From NCBI RefSeq assembly GCF_024169925.1, contig NZ_JALJXF010000001.1, positions 502,001 to 566,000 on the forward strand: 64,000 nt of DNA, written 5' to 3'. Under the pieces are notes generated by a model that made no database searches, was not told the DNA's origin, and saw only the letters and a list, made by a program, of their open reading frames with translations. Numbering within the stretch: the stretch's first letter is position 1; the number at the start of each line of letters is the position of its first letter. Origin of the DNA: Methylorubrum extorquens. Its GTDB lineage: Bacteria > Pseudomonadota > Alphaproteobacteria > Rhizobiales > Beijerinckiaceae. Positions 1-9,481 of this stretch are shown one piece after another. A program made the position numbers and the translations under genes.

Positions 1-81
1 GCGGCACGCCAGCGTCTGGCGAAAATCTACGGAGCCTCCCGGCTGCGTAAGCGGATGGAACGCGACGCCGCCCGAGGCTGA
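1..81 (+). CDS. 3' end of an unidentified protein (partial)
   Basis: An open frame enters from the left edge and ends at TGA (79-81), giving 26 residues that finish in RKRMERDAARG. The tail is basic and alanine/arginine rich, which is common at alphaproteobacterial C-termini. It converges on the EAL-domain gene. The family cannot be told from so short a piece. Confidence 0.45.
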   Translation, partial: AARQRLAKIYGASRLRKRMERDAARG

Positions 82-118
82 CGCCCGCCGTCCACCAACG
101 TCGCGCCCGCTGCAGGCC

Positions 119-1645
119 TCACCCGGCTCTGCGCAGGAAGTCCCGGAACGGGCGACGCTGCGGCGGCGGGCTCGGCGGTGGTTCGGGCGAGGGCGGCGGC
201 GGCGCTGCCTCGGGCGAAGCCGAGAGCACCTCCGCCCGTACGGCACGCGGGGCGGCGAACACCCCCCCTTGCGCCAGCGGCACATCGAGATCGATGAGGT
301 CCGGCACCTCTGTCTCGGCCTCGACGCCGGTCGCGACGAGCCGGATTCCGGCTCGCGCCAGGGATGTCACCAGATCCTCCAGGGCGATATCCGGCCTCGC
401 CTCCCGGTCGAGGGGCCGCAGCAGCAGCGAGGCTGCGACCTTGACCTGCGTGATGCCGCGCTCGGCCAGAGCGGTCGGGTCAAACCGCAGGTCGATTGGG
501 CGATCCATTACGAAGCCAATCCGCCCGCGCAAACCCGCCAGCAGGGCGGCCTGCTCCGCATCAAGGCTGCGCCAGCTCGATTGCGGCAGGGCGATCACGA
601 CGCGGCCCGCGAGTTCCGGCCCCTCGCTGACGAGGCGGCCGAGGGAGCGCAGGAAGCCCGGCTCGAACAGCGAATGCGGCGTCAGGCTGTAGCTGACCGA
701 GGCCGGGCTGCCGCGTCCCTGGAGATGGCGCGCGATCGTCGCGACACGCTGGAGCATGCGCCGGTCGAGCGCGGTGGTGCGGCCGTGCCGCTCCAGAACG
801 GGCAGGAACGTCTCCGGCGCGTAGACCGCGTCGCCGACCTTGAGCCGCGCCAGCGCTTCGTAGGCGACGACCTTGCGCTGCGGCAGGGTGACGACCGGCT
901 GCAGGAAGACTTCCAGACCCTCGCCGTCGAAGGCTTCGATCAGTGAGGCCGCGTCGGCGGCGGCGGCGAAATGGTCGGTGGGACGAGCCGCCGGCAAGGT
1001 CGTGCGGGGCACGAGCCGCATCGGCGGCGCCAGCGGTTCCGTCTCGGGGGGAACGGTCGCGGCCGGGGCCGGGCGTGGCCGGGCCGGCTCCGCCGCCGCT
1101 TGCGGAACCGGCTTCGGCTGGGGCGCCTGCGCCTGTACCCTCAGGCGGGCGATGTCGCCGTCCTGCGACGCCACCACCGCGGCGAGTTCCCGGACGATGC
1201 CGCTGAGGATGCCGATTTCGGCGGTCACCTCCTCGATCCCGGCATCGAGCCGTGCGTCGAGTGCCTTGACCGCCTCGTCCGAAGTCTGCGCCGAGGGGGC
1301 CGCCGTCGCCGAATCCTGCATGCGCGACTGGATCAGCGCGGCCGTGACGGCTTCCAGCTTCACGAGGCGTTGCGACAGGACGCCGATCTCCTTCGAGACG
1401 ACCTCCTGCGCGACGGCGAAGGCGGACAGTCGCCGCCACAGAAGCGCTCCGCCGACGATCGCGAGGCCGGACACGGCGGCGACGGCGGCGAGGGGCAGGA
1501 TGAGCGCCAGCGGAACGAGGACCAGGATGCCGATGAGGCCGAGGATCCAGGGGGTGCCGCGCGGGCGGATCGTTCGGGCTTTCGGTGTTTTCACCGTCGA
1601 TCGACGCGCTTCTGTCTGGCGGCCACGGCCGGGCTTCTCATTCAC
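119..1645 (-). CDS. Membrane-anchored protein with a degenerate EAL domain
   Basis: A 508-residue protein. It has a basic N-terminus, two hydrophobic segments at about residues 32-70, a helical, probably coiled-coil region to about 170, a Pro/Ala-rich linker (175-225), and a C-terminal EAL-type fold from about 235. The family signature survives as QP (249-250) and EAL (263-265). Several metal and catalytic positions of active c-di-GMP phosphodiesterases look lost: the usual N in the NxS strand is replaced (SYSLTPHSLF), the E-x-T-E strand reads VVIALPQ, and the DDFG loop reads FVMDRPIDL. The late Lys (QVKVA), GVE and AQGG motifs remain. I infer a non-catalytic c-di-GMP or protein-interaction module at the inner membrane. 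The C-terminus is strongly proline rich. Confidence 0.8.
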   Translation of the reverse strand: MNEKPGRGRQTEARRSTVKTPKARTIRPRGTPWILGLIGILVLVPLALILPLAAVAAVSGLAIVGGALLWRRLSAFAVAQEVVSKEIGVLSQRLVKLEAVTAALIQSRMQDSATAAPSAQTSDEAVKALDARLDAGIEEVTAEIGILSGIVRELAAVVASQDGDIARLRVQAQAPQPKPVPQAAAEPARPRPAPAATVPPETEPLAPPMRLVPRTTLPAARPTDHFAAAADAASLIEAFDGEGLEVFLQPVVTLPQRKVVAYEALARLKVGDAVYAPETFLPVLERHGRTTALDRRMLQRVATIARHLQGRGSPASVSYSLTPHSLFEPGFLRSLGRLVSEGPELAGRVVIALPQSSWRSLDAEQAALLAGLRGRIGFVMDRPIDLRFDPTALAERGITQVKVAASLLLRPLDREARPDIALEDLVTSLARAGIRLVATGVEAETEVPDLIDLDVPLAQGGVFAAPRAVRAEVLSASPEAAPPPPSPEPPPSPPPQRRPFRDFLRRAG

Positions 1646-1872
1646 GGTGCGGAGCAGGCGCCCGCAGAACGTGTGGGTGAAACGCGCCGGATCGCGCGAG
1701 GCCGCATCCGGATCGTCGTAACCCTAATGTCGCCGACGCCGCTTCCGGCTGCAAGGCGGTGTCATAGGTTTCTCCCGTGCATTCGGCCCGAACGCGCCTG
1801 GAGCTTGCCGCGCGCGATCCCGAAGCCACATCTTCGGAGGCCTGTCTGTACCCGGCGGGCAGCGAGGAGACG

Positions 1873-2100
1873 ATGGCGATGGACCAGAGCCCGATCGAAC
1901 TGACGATGCGCGTGGACGGGATGACCTGCGAGGGATGCGCCGAGGCCGTGCGCCGCACGATCCGCCGCCTCGACCCGCAGGCGGAAGTCGCGGTCGATGT
2001 CGGCTTGGGCCGGGTCTCCGCGACGACGGTCGCGCAAAGTCTCGACGTGGCGCAGGCACTGACCAAGGCCGGTTACACCGCCACCGCGATGACCGGCTGA
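1873..2100 (+). CDS. Small heavy-metal-associated (HMA) domain protein
   Basis: 75 residues. The whole protein is one HMA/CopZ-MerP-like ferredoxin fold. The metal-binding loop is GMTCEGC with Cys19 and Cys22, the standard MxCxxC copper or heavy-metal motif. The ATG at 1873 follows a clear purine-rich ribosome site (AGCGAGGAG, 1861-1869). An in-frame start further upstream would add an unrelated arginine-rich leader. Free-standing HMA proteins usually pass Cu(I) to P-type ATPases or sense metal. No transporter gene is adjacent, so the partner is unknown. Confidence 0.85.
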   Translation: MAMDQSPIELTMRVDGMTCEGCAEAVRRTIRRLDPQAEVAVDVGLGRVSATTVAQSLDVAQALTKAGYTATAMTG

Positions 2101-2344
2101 AACCATTCGGCCTCGCGTGCCGGCTGGCCGGGGGCGGATCACCTGTCCGAGATCACTTGTCCCATCAGAAAACTTAACGGTCGGGATCAAAAAAATCCGA
2201 GACGCTTTTCTTCGTCGTTTCGCTCACACTGCGACAATCGGTTTATCGTGGCCGTTCCGTTCGCTACCACGCAAGCGCAGGGACGGACCGGGCGACGGCT
2301 CGGCACGCCGCGAGCCCGCGTGACAAGAAACGACGGTGAGAGAA

Positions 2345-4018
2345 ATGCCCTCAGATATCGAGATCGCCCGCGCGGCGACCCTGAAGCCGATCGCCCAGGT
2401 CGCCGAAAAGCTCGGCATCCCGGACGAGGCACTTCACAACTACGGCAAGCACATCGCCAAGATCGACCACGGCTTCATCGCCTCGCTCGAGGGTAAGCCC
2501 GAGGGCAAGCTGGTGCTCGTCACCGCGATTTCCCCGACGCCCGCGGGCGAGGGCAAGACCACGACCACGGTGGGTCTCGGCGACGCGCTCAACCGCATCG
2601 GCAAGAAGGCGGTGATGTGCCTGCGCGAGCCCTCACTCGGGCCCTGCTTCGGCATGAAGGGCGGCGCGGCGGGCGGCGGCAAGGCGCAGGTCGTGCCGAT
2701 GGAGCAGATCAACCTGCACTTCACCGGTGACTTCCACGCCATCACCTCGGCGCACTCGCTCGCCGCGGCGCTGATCGACAACCACATCTACTGGGCCAAC
2801 GAGCTCAACATCGACGTGCGGCGCATCCACTGGCGCCGCGTGGTCGACATGAACGACCGGGCGCTGCGCGCCATCAACCAGTCGCTCGGCGGCGTCGCCA
2901 ACGGCTTTCCGCGCGAGGACGGGTTCGACATCACCGTCGCCTCCGAAGTGATGGCAGTGTTCTGCCTCGCCAAGGATCTGGCCGATCTCGAGGAGCGCCT
3001 CGGACGCATCGTCATCGCCGAGACCCGTGACCGCAAGCCGGTGACCCTGGCCGAGGTGAAGGCCACCGGCGCCATGACGGTGCTCCTGAAGGACGCGCTT
3101 CAGCCGAACCTCGTGCAGACCTTGGAGGGCAATCCGGCCCTGATCCATGGCGGCCCGTTCGCCAACATCGCCCACGGCTGCAACTCGGTGATCGCCACCC
3201 GCACCGGCCTGCGGCTCGCCGACTACACCGTCACCGAGGCCGGCTTCGGCGCGGATCTGGGTGCGGAGAAGTTCATCGACATCAAGTGCCGCCAGACCGG
3301 CCTCAAGCCGTCCGCGGTGGTGATCGTCGCGACGGTCCGTGCGCTCAAGATGCATGGCGGCGTCAACAAGAAGGATCTCGCGGGCGAGAACCTCGACGCG
3401 CTGGAGAAGGGTTTTGCCAACCTCGAGCGCCACGTGAACAACGTCCGGGGCTTCGGCCTGCCGGTGGTGGTGGGCGTGAACCACTTCTTCCAGGATACCG
3501 ATGCCGAGCACACACGGCTCAAGGAGCTGTGCCGCGACCGGCTTCAGGTCGAGGCGATCACCTGCAAGCACTGGGCGGAGGGTGGTGCCGGCGCCGAGGA
3601 GCTGGCGCAGGCCGTGGTGAAGCTCGCCGAGGGCGAGCAGAAGCCGCTGACCTTCGCCTACGAGACCGACACGAAGCTGACCGACAAGATCAAGACGATC
3701 GCGACCAAGCTCTACGGCGCGGCCGACATCCAGATCGAGTCGAAGGCCGCCACCAAGCTCGCCGGCTTCGAGAAGGACGGTTACGGCGGGCTGCCGGTCT
3801 GCATGGCCAAGACGCAGTACTCGTTCTCGACCGATCCGAGCCTGATGGGTGCGCCCTCGGGCCACCTCGTCTCGGTGCGCGACGTGCGCCTCTCGGCGGG
3901 CGCCGGCTTCGTCGTGGTGATCTGCGGTGAGATCATGACCATGCCGGGCCTGCCCAAGGTGCCGGCGGCGGACAGCATCCGGCTCGACGCCAACGGGCAG
4001 ATCGACGGGCTGTTCTAG
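2345..4018 (+). CDS. ftfL: Formate--tetrahydrofolate ligase
   Basis: 557 residues, full length for the family. It joins formate to tetrahydrofolate with ATP to give 10-formyl-THF, the entry of formate into the assimilatory C1 branch in methylotrophs. The nucleotide-binding loop [11 protein letters not shown] lies at residues 64-74. Family blocks such as [19 protein letters not shown] and the C-terminal [13 protein letters not shown] are intact. The ATG at 2345 ([10 protein letters not shown]) gives the length known for methylotroph FtfL; a GTG three codons upstream is less likely. The gene stands alone, and a dispersed repeat begins at its stop codon. The match to the M. extorquens protein is close by memory and is the strongest taxonomic cue here. 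Confidence 0.98.
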   Translation: MPSDIEIARAATLKPIAQVAEKLGIPDEALHNYGKHIAKIDHGFIASLEGKPEGKLVLVTAISPTPAGEGKTTTTVGLGDALNRIGKKAVMCLREPSLGPCFGMKGGAAGGGKAQVVPMEQINLHFTGDFHAITSAHSLAAALIDNHIYWANELNIDVRRIHWRRVVDMNDRALRAINQSLGGVANGFPREDGFDITVASEVMAVFCLAKDLADLEERLGRIVIAETRDRKPVTLAEVKATGAMTVLLKDALQPNLVQTLEGNPALIHGGPFANIAHGCNSVIATRTGLRLADYTVTEAGFGADLGAEKFIDIKCRQTGLKPSAVVIVATVRALKMHGGVNKKDLAGENLDALEKGFANLERHVNNVRGFGLPVVVGVNHFFQDTDAEHTRLKELCRDRLQVEAITCKHWAEGGAGAEELAQAVVKLAEGEQKPLTFAYETDTKLTDKIKTIATKLYGAADIQIESKAATKLAGFEKDGYGGLPVCMAKTQYSFSTDPSLMGAPSGHLVSVRDVRLSAGAGFVVVICGEIMTMPGLPKVPAADSIRLDANGQIDGLF

Positions 4019-4117
4019 AGCATCATCCCGAAAGGTGGTTGCCGGCTTTCGGAAAAAGATGATGCAAAAACAATAGACTCGAGCATGATCCTGGATTCGA
4101 TATCCAGGACCATGCTC
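4018..4117 (+). repeat. Dispersed intergenic repeat, copy A
   Basis: Starts at the last base of ftfL. The core GGTGGTTGCCGGCTTTCGG (4036-4054) and the following A-rich TGCAAAAACAA are shared with an inverted copy at 7455-7551. The right part (4081-4117) is a hairpin with 15-bp arms carrying one mismatch around the loop TTCGATA. It resembles the short GAGCATGATC-type palindromic repeats scattered through Hyphomicrobiales genomes. It may also end ftfL transcription, although there is no T-tract. Confidence 0.75.
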
Positions 4118-4171
4118 TAGTCTAATCATGACCCACCCCCTTTCGCGGGGGAGGGTTCTTCTCAGACGATT

Positions 4172-6271
4172 TTATGCCGCCAGCCCGCGCTTCTTCAGCA
4201 GCGGCTCGATGCTCGGCAGCCGTCCCCGGAACGCCGTATAGGCCTCGCGCGCGTCGCGCAGGTTGCCCGCACCGTAGATCATGCGGCGCAGCCGCTGCGC
4301 CGTCTCCGGATGGAAGATGTCGCCCGCCTCGCGGAAGGCGTCGAAGGCGTCGGCGTCGAGCACCTCCGACCAGAGATAGCTGTAATAGCCGGCGGCATAA
4401 CCGTCGCCGGAGAAGATGTGCGCGAAGTGCGGCGCACGGTGCCGCGCCGCGATCTCCGACGGCATGGCGATACGGCGCAGGGCGTCCGTCTCGAACGCGA
4501 CGACGTCGAGCCCGTCCTCTCCGGCCGCGGAGAGATGCAGCGTCATGTCGACGATGGCCGAGGCCGCATACTCGATCGTCGCGAAGCCCTGGTTGAAGTT
4601 CGCCGCCGCGAGCAGACGTTCGAGCAGCGCATCGGGCATCGGCTCGCCGGTGGTCACATGGCGGGCATGGGTGCGCAGCACCTCCGGCTGCTGCAGCCAG
4701 TGTTCGTAGAGCTGCGAGGGCAGTTCCACGAAGTCGCGCGAGACCGCGGTGCCGGACAGCAGCGGATAGGTGACGTCGGAAAGAAGCCCGTGCAGGGCGT
4801 GGCCGAATTCGTGGAACAGCGTGCGGGCGTCGTCGAAGGAGAGCAGCGTCGGCTCGCCCCGCGGGGCGCGGGCGAAGTTCATCACGTTGACGATGATCGG
4901 CCGGATGTCGCCGTTCAGCCGCTCCTGCGAGCGGAAGGCGCTCATCCACGCACCTGAGCGCTTCGAGGGTCTCGCGAAGTAATCGCCGAGGAACAGGCCG
5001 ACCTCGGAGCCGTCAGCGTCGCGCACAAGCCAGGTGCGCACGTCCGGGTGATAGCGCGGCACGTCGCGCAACTCCTCGAAGGCGAGCCCGAACAGCCTCG
5101 ATGCGGTGTCGAACGCCGCCCGGATCATGCCTTCCAGCGGCAGGTACGGCTTGATCTCGGATTCGTCGAGGTCGTGCTCGGCCCGCCGCAGCTTTTCGGA
5201 ATAGTGCCGCCAGTCATGCGCTTCGAGGGCGAAGTCGTGCCCGTCGGCCCGAACCAGGGCCTGGAGCCCTTCGCGTTCGGCCGCCGCGCGCTGGAGTGCC
5301 GGCTTCCAGACGTTGCGCAGAAGCTCCATCGCCGCGTCGGGGGAGCCGGCCATGGTGTCGTCGAGCTTGAGATGGGCGAAGCTGTCGAAGCCGAGCAGCC
5401 GGGCGCGTTCGGCCCGCAGGCGCACGATCTCGGCGATGATGGCACGGTTGTCGGTCTCGCCGCCGTTTTCGCCGCGGTGGGTCCAGGCCGCGTAGGCCAG
5501 CGCCCGCAGGTCGCGGCGGGTCGAGAAGACGAGGAAGGGCTCGATCAGCGAGCGCGAGAGGGTGATGACGTGGCTCTTACCGCCGCCGCGCTCTTTGGCG
5601 GCCTCCGCGGCGGCATCGCGCAGGAAGGGCGGCAGGCCGGCGAGATCCGCCTCGCCGTTCAGCGGCAGGATGAAGTCGCGCTCGTCGGCGAGCACGTTCT
5701 GGGCGAATTGCGTCCCGAGTTCGGCCAGCCGGATCGCGATCTCGGCGATGCGGGCCTTGGCGTCCGGGGCAAGGCCGGCGCCGGCCCGGCGGAACCGGCT
5801 GCGGTAGCGGTCGAGCACGCGGCGCTCTTCCGTCCCTAACTCTTCGGCATCGGCTTCAACGGCCGAGAGCCGGGCCCAGAGCTGCGGATTCAGGGTGATG
5901 GCGCTCGAATGCCGCGCGAGCTGCGGCGCGACCGCCCGCTCGATGGCCTGAAGCTTGGGGCTGGTGTTGCTGCCGGTGAGGTTGAAGAACACGTTGGCCA
6001 CGCGGTCGAGTGCTGCGCCCGCGCGCTCCATCGCCGCGACCGTGTTGGCGAAGGTCGGTCGTTCCTCGCTCCCCGCAATCGCCGCGATCTCGGCCTCATG
6101 CGCCTTCAGGGCCTGTGCGAAGGCCGGCACGTAATGCTCGGGCCGGATCGCCGCGAAATCCGGAAGACCGAAGGGGGTCGCCCAGTCCGACACGTCGAAC
6201 GGGTTGGCGTCCGCACCGCCACGGCCGGGCTCCGTACCCTCAGAAAGGTCGCGTGCGGTGTCGGCGGTCAT
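4172..6271 (-). CDS. M3 family zinc metallopeptidase (oligopeptidase A / Dcp type)
   Basis: 699 residues, the usual length for cytosolic OpdA/Dcp enzymes, which degrade short peptides including cleaved signal peptides. The zinc site is complete: HEFGH at residues 487-491 inside LFHEFGHALHG, with Glu516 of FVELPSQ as the third ligand. There is no signal peptide, so it should be cytoplasmic. I chose the ATG at 6271 (MTADTARD). The frame stays open for another 255 codons upstream, but that stretch is antisense to the extensin-like gene and is low-complexity. Confidence 0.92.
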   Translation of the reverse strand: MTADTARDLSEGTEPGRGGADANPFDVSDWATPFGLPDFAAIRPEHYVPAFAQALKAHEAEIAAIAGSEERPTFANTVAAMERAGAALDRVANVFFNLTGSNTSPKLQAIERAVAPQLARHSSAITLNPQLWARLSAVEADAEELGTEERRVLDRYRSRFRRAGAGLAPDAKARIAEIAIRLAELGTQFAQNVLADERDFILPLNGEADLAGLPPFLRDAAAEAAKERGGGKSHVITLSRSLIEPFLVFSTRRDLRALAYAAWTHRGENGGETDNRAIIAEIVRLRAERARLLGFDSFAHLKLDDTMAGSPDAAMELLRNVWKPALQRAAAEREGLQALVRADGHDFALEAHDWRHYSEKLRRAEHDLDESEIKPYLPLEGMIRAAFDTASRLFGLAFEELRDVPRYHPDVRTWLVRDADGSEVGLFLGDYFARPSKRSGAWMSAFRSQERLNGDIRPIIVNVMNFARAPRGEPTLLSFDDARTLFHEFGHALHGLLSDVTYPLLSGTAVSRDFVELPSQLYEHWLQQPEVLRTHARHVTTGEPMPDALLERLLAAANFNQGFATIEYAASAIVDMTLHLSAAGEDGLDVVAFETDALRRIAMPSEIAARHRAPHFAHIFSGDGYAAGYYSYLWSEVLDADAFDAFREAGDIFHPETAQRLRRMIYGAGNLRDAREAYTAFRGRLPSIEPLLKKRGLAA

Positions 6272-6467
6272 GGGCAAAACTTTCGGGCGCGTCGGACGGT
6301 GAAGCGGTGAGCATAGGTTTGTGGGCCGAGCGGCGCAAAGCGACAGCGGCCCGCGCCTGGTTCTTTCACGTTTTTGCCGGGCGTGGCCGCCGCGTCCTTG
6401 CTGGGGACGGCCGGGCGGCGGATGAGGGGAGGACGGTTCGCGGCCGGGCAAGCGGGACACACACGGC

Positions 6468-7385
6468 ATGAAGCCTTCCACCCTCGCTTCCCTTCTGGCG
6501 TGCCTCGTCGCTGCCGGGCTGGCCCTTCCGCCGGGCCCGGCATGGTCCGATCCGGCCAAGCCGCCTCCCGCGACGGTGCCGCTGCCGCCGCCCCAGCCGC
6601 CGGCGCGCCCGGATGACCTCGTGCCGCCCGCGCCGCAGGTGACACCGCTGCCGCCGGAGCGCCCGCCGGAGCTTGCCACCGGCCCGGACAAGGGCGCCGT
6701 GGCGAAGCCGGACGAGCCGCCCAAGGAAACGAAGAACGCGACCGACACGAAGGACGCGCCTGCTGCCTTGCCGGAGGCGCCGCTGCCGCCCGCTCGGCCG
6801 CCGGAGCTTTCGGGCGAGGCGGCGCTCGCTCTCAAGGTCTCGGCGCCCGACGACACCGCCTGCCTGCGCCGGCTGGAGCGGCTCGGGGCGCGCTTCGAAG
6901 CGGCGTCGCCGCTCGGCAACGGCCAGTGCAGCGCGCCGCATCCGCTTACGATCACGGCACTCGCCGACGGCGTCGCACTGGAGCCGGCGGCCACCCTGAC
7001 CTGCCGGGCCGCGGAGGCGCTGGCGCGCTGGACCACGGAGGTGCAGGTCGCGGCTCAGAAGGAGTTCGGCGAGGGCCTGAAGAGTCTCGCGCTCGGCGGG
7101 ACCTATGTCTGCCGCGGGCAGAATCACGATACCGACGCCAAGCTCAGCGAGCACAGCTTCGCCAACGCCATCGACGTGATGGGGTACGGTTTCACCAAGC
7201 GCGCGAGCCTCAAGGTGACGGCCGCGCCGGATGGCACGCCGGAGGCGGCGTTTCTGGCATCCGTGCGCGCCGGCGCCTGCGGCTTCTTCCGCACGGTGCT
7301 GGGGCCGGGCAGCGACGCCGCCCACGGCAACCACCTGCATCTCGACATGCGCGAGCGTGCGGCCGGGCACCGTCTCTGCCAGTAG
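6468..7385 (+). CDS. Secreted extensin-like C-terminal domain protein
   Basis: 305 residues. A signal peptide (about 1-27, ending AWS-DP) is followed by a proline-rich, extensin-like linker to about residue 115, then a C-terminal Extensin_C domain. The motifs SEHSFANAIDV and HGNHLHLDM match the zinc-ligand layout of LAS/VanY-type D-Ala-D-Ala peptidases, to which the domain is structurally related, so a cell-wall or polysaccharide role in the periplasm is plausible. The gene diverges from the M3 peptidase. Substrate is unknown. Confidence 0.85.
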   Translation: MKPSTLASLLACLVAAGLALPPGPAWSDPAKPPPATVPLPPPQPPARPDDLVPPAPQVTPLPPERPPELATGPDKGAVAKPDEPPKETKNATDTKDAPAALPEAPLPPARPPELSGEAALALKVSAPDDTACLRRLERLGARFEAASPLGNGQCSAPHPLTITALADGVALEPAATLTCRAAEALARWTTEVQVAAQKEFGEGLKSLALGGTYVCRGQNHDTDAKLSEHSFANAIDVMGYGFTKRASLKVTAAPDGTPEAAFLASVRAGACGFFRTVLGPGSDAAHGNHLHLDMRERAAGHRLCQ

Positions 7386-7454
7386 GCGTCTTTCCCGTAT
7401 CGGCATGCCCGCGCGGCGCGTGAGCGACGTCCACATCCGCGAGCGCAACGTGCC

Positions 7455-7551
7455 GGTTACCGGATCGAGGACGATGCGCTAGGATTTTGTTTTTGCACCT
7501 TTTTTTCCCGAAAGCCGGCAACCACCTATCGGGACGATGCTCGATCCCGAG
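7455..7551 (-). repeat. Dispersed intergenic repeat, copy B
   Basis: The inverse complement of copy A at 4018-4117. Read on the minus strand it shares GAGCATCGTCCCGATAGGTGG, the GCCGGCTTTCGG core and TGCAAAAACAA, then a diverged version of the hairpin half. It lies between the extensin-like gene and the L,D-transpeptidase gene. Confidence 0.7.
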
Positions 7552-7654
7552 GGGATCGACCGGATTTGGTATGACGAAGCGCCATTCGCCGCGGGAACGG
7601 TAGCGCTTGGCCATCGCTTCCTCTCCGTCTTGATGTGAGGAGCGCGGGCGGGCG

Positions 7655-8746
7655 ATGGGACGGGTGTGGATGCGAGGAGCGCTGGCGGCGCTCGGTGTGT
7701 GGTCGGCAGCCGCGCAGGCCGCCGAGTCCGGAACGCCCGAGTTGACCCGCGAGGCCATCGAGAACGCGGCGTTCCAAGAGACCCCGGAAGAGGCCAAGCC
7801 TGACAAGGCGTCCAAGCCGGCGAAGAAATCCAAGAAGGAAGCCGAGGCGAAGAAGGAGGCGGAGAAGAAGCCCGACCCGATGCTCGTGAAGGTGCAGGTG
7901 CTGCTCGACCGGGCCCGCTTCTCCCCCGGTGTCATAGACGGGCGCGACGGCGAGAATCTGCGCGGCGCACTCAAAGCGTTCGCTGCGGCGCAAGGGTTGC
8001 CCGAGGGCGACAAGCTGACCCGCGAGGTGTTCGACCGGCTTCAAGCGACCGGCAAGGAGCCGGTCGTGACGCAGTACACGATCACGGAGGAGGACGTGAA
8101 AGGTCCCTTCGTCGAGCAAATGCCGCCCAAGATGGAGGAGCAGGCCGAGGTCGGGCCGATGCGCTACACCAATACCCGAGAGATGCTGGCCGAGCGCTTC
8201 CACATGCAGCGCGACCTCCTCTCCGCCCTCAACCCGAACGTGCCCCTCGACAAGGCCGGCGGCACGCTGGTCGTCGCGGCCGTACCGCCGCTGGGCGAGG
8301 GCAAGGTCGAGGGTGCGCCGGTGGCCCCCAAAGTTACGCGCATCGAGGTCGACAAGCGCACGAAGCGGGTGCGCGCCTTTGCGGAGGACGGCAAGCTGAC
8401 GGCGGATTACCCCGCATCGATCGGCAGTTCGGAGAAGCCGGCGCCGGATGGGTCGGCGAAGGTGAAGGCTGTCGCCTTCGATCCCTGGTACACCTACAAC
8501 CCGAAATACCGCTTCAAGGGCGTCAAGGCGACGAAGAAGTTCTCGATCCATCCGGGCCCGAATAACCCGGTCGGCCTCGTCTGGATCGACCTGTCGATTC
8601 CGTCCTACGGCATTCACGGCACGCCGGAGCCGGAGAAGGTCGGCAAGACCGAGTCGCACGGCTGTATCCGCCTCACGAACTGGGACGCGCGCGACCTCGC
8701 GAGCCATACCCAGAAGGGCGCGAAGGTCGAGTTTCTGGACAAGTAA
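7655..8746 (+). CDS. L,D-transpeptidase with peptidoglycan-binding-like region
   Basis: 363 residues. Signal peptide about 1-23 (AAAQA-AE), a lysine/glutamate-rich stretch (45-75), a PG_binding_1-like helical region (75-135), then a YkuD catalytic domain. Catalytic residues are visible: His321 in HGTPEP and Cys337 in SHGCIRLTNWD. Such enzymes form 3-3 crosslinks in peptidoglycan or anchor proteins to it in the periplasm. ATG 7655 follows a GGGCGGGCGATG context. The gene converges on the ABC permease gene, with only six bases between the stops. Confidence 0.93.
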   Translation: MGRVWMRGALAALGVWSAAAQAAESGTPELTREAIENAAFQETPEEAKPDKASKPAKKSKKEAEAKKEAEKKPDPMLVKVQVLLDRARFSPGVIDGRDGENLRGALKAFAAAQGLPEGDKLTREVFDRLQATGKEPVVTQYTITEEDVKGPFVEQMPPKMEEQAEVGPMRYTNTREMLAERFHMQRDLLSALNPNVPLDKAGGTLVVAAVPPLGEGKVEGAPVAPKVTRIEVDKRTKRVRAFAEDGKLTADYPASIGSSEKPAPDGSAKVKAVAFDPWYTYNPKYRFKGVKATKKFSIHPGPNNPVGLVWIDLSIPSYGIHGTPEPEKVGKTESHGCIRLTNWDARDLASHTQKGAKVEFLDK

Positions 8747-8752
8747 GCTCGA

Positions 8753-9481
8753 TCAACCGGCCGTTCGTCCTCCGGGCGGCCGTACCCTGGCGCCGATCGC
8801 GAGCAGCAGCGCATCGCCGAGGAAGGCCAGCGCCGCGGTTGCCAGCGCACCCTGGAGCATCGCCGCGATGTTCTGGTTCTGGAGCCCGGCGACGATCGGC
8901 GTGCCCAGCGTCGAGGCCCCGGCGAGCGCTCCGACGGCGGTGACGGAGACGGCGAGGATCAGCGCGGTGCGCAACGTGTCCACGAGGCCCGCGGCGGCGA
9001 GCGGCAGTTCGATGTGGATGAGGATCTGCGCCGGGGTGAGGCCGACGGCCTGGGCCGATTCCCGAGCCTCGGCGGTCACGGCGTCGAGCGCTCCGACCGT
9101 GCCACGCAGTGTTGGCATGATGCCGTAGGCGGTGAGCGCCAGCAGGGTCGGCGGCCCGCCGAAGCCGAGCACCGGCAGGGCCAGTGCGACGACGACCACC
9201 GGCGGCACCGCCTGGGCGAAGGCAACGAGCGTGTCGATGCCGGTGCGGAGCGCCGCGAAGCGCGGCCTTGTGGCGATCAGGCCGAGCCCGATTCCGAGTG
9301 CGGCGACCAGGACGAGCCCGGTCGCAGCCAGGGTGAGGTGGTTCAACGCCAACTCGACCATGTGGCCGATGGTCAGGGGCCGGCCGCTTGCGACGATCAG
9401 ACCAGCCAAGGCCGGATGGCTCGCCGCGGCCAGCGCAAGACCGAGCGCGAGCGGTCCAAGGGCCGGGGCCAACCGGTTCAT
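8753..9481 (-). CDS. ABC transporter permease, glycine betaine/osmoprotectant type
   Basis: 242 residues with about five or six membrane segments and a BPD_transp_1 coupling region (EARESAQAVGLTPAQILIHI). It resembles OpuCB/YehW-type permeases of betaine/choline/carnitine importers. The ATG at 9481 overlaps the stop of the preceding permease gene (ATGA), so the two are translationally coupled. It is the last gene of a binding protein-permease-permease set. Confidence 0.85.
   Translation of the reverse strand: MNRLAPALGPLALGLALAAASHPALAGLIVASGRPLTIGHMVELALNHLTLAATGLVLVAALGIGLGLIATRPRFAALRTGIDTLVAFAQAVPPVVVVALALPVLGFGGPPTLLALTAYGIMPTLRGTVGALDAVTAEARESAQAVGLTPAQILIHIELPLAAAGLVDTLRTALILAVSVTAVGALAGASTLGTPIVAGLQNQNIAAMLQGALATAALAFLGDALLLAIGARVRPPGGRTAG

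Noticed and set aside
6272..7036. N-terminal extension of the M3 peptidase frame
   Set aside because: Low-complexity Ser/Gly/Arg sequence antisense to the extensin-like gene; the family start fits at 6271.
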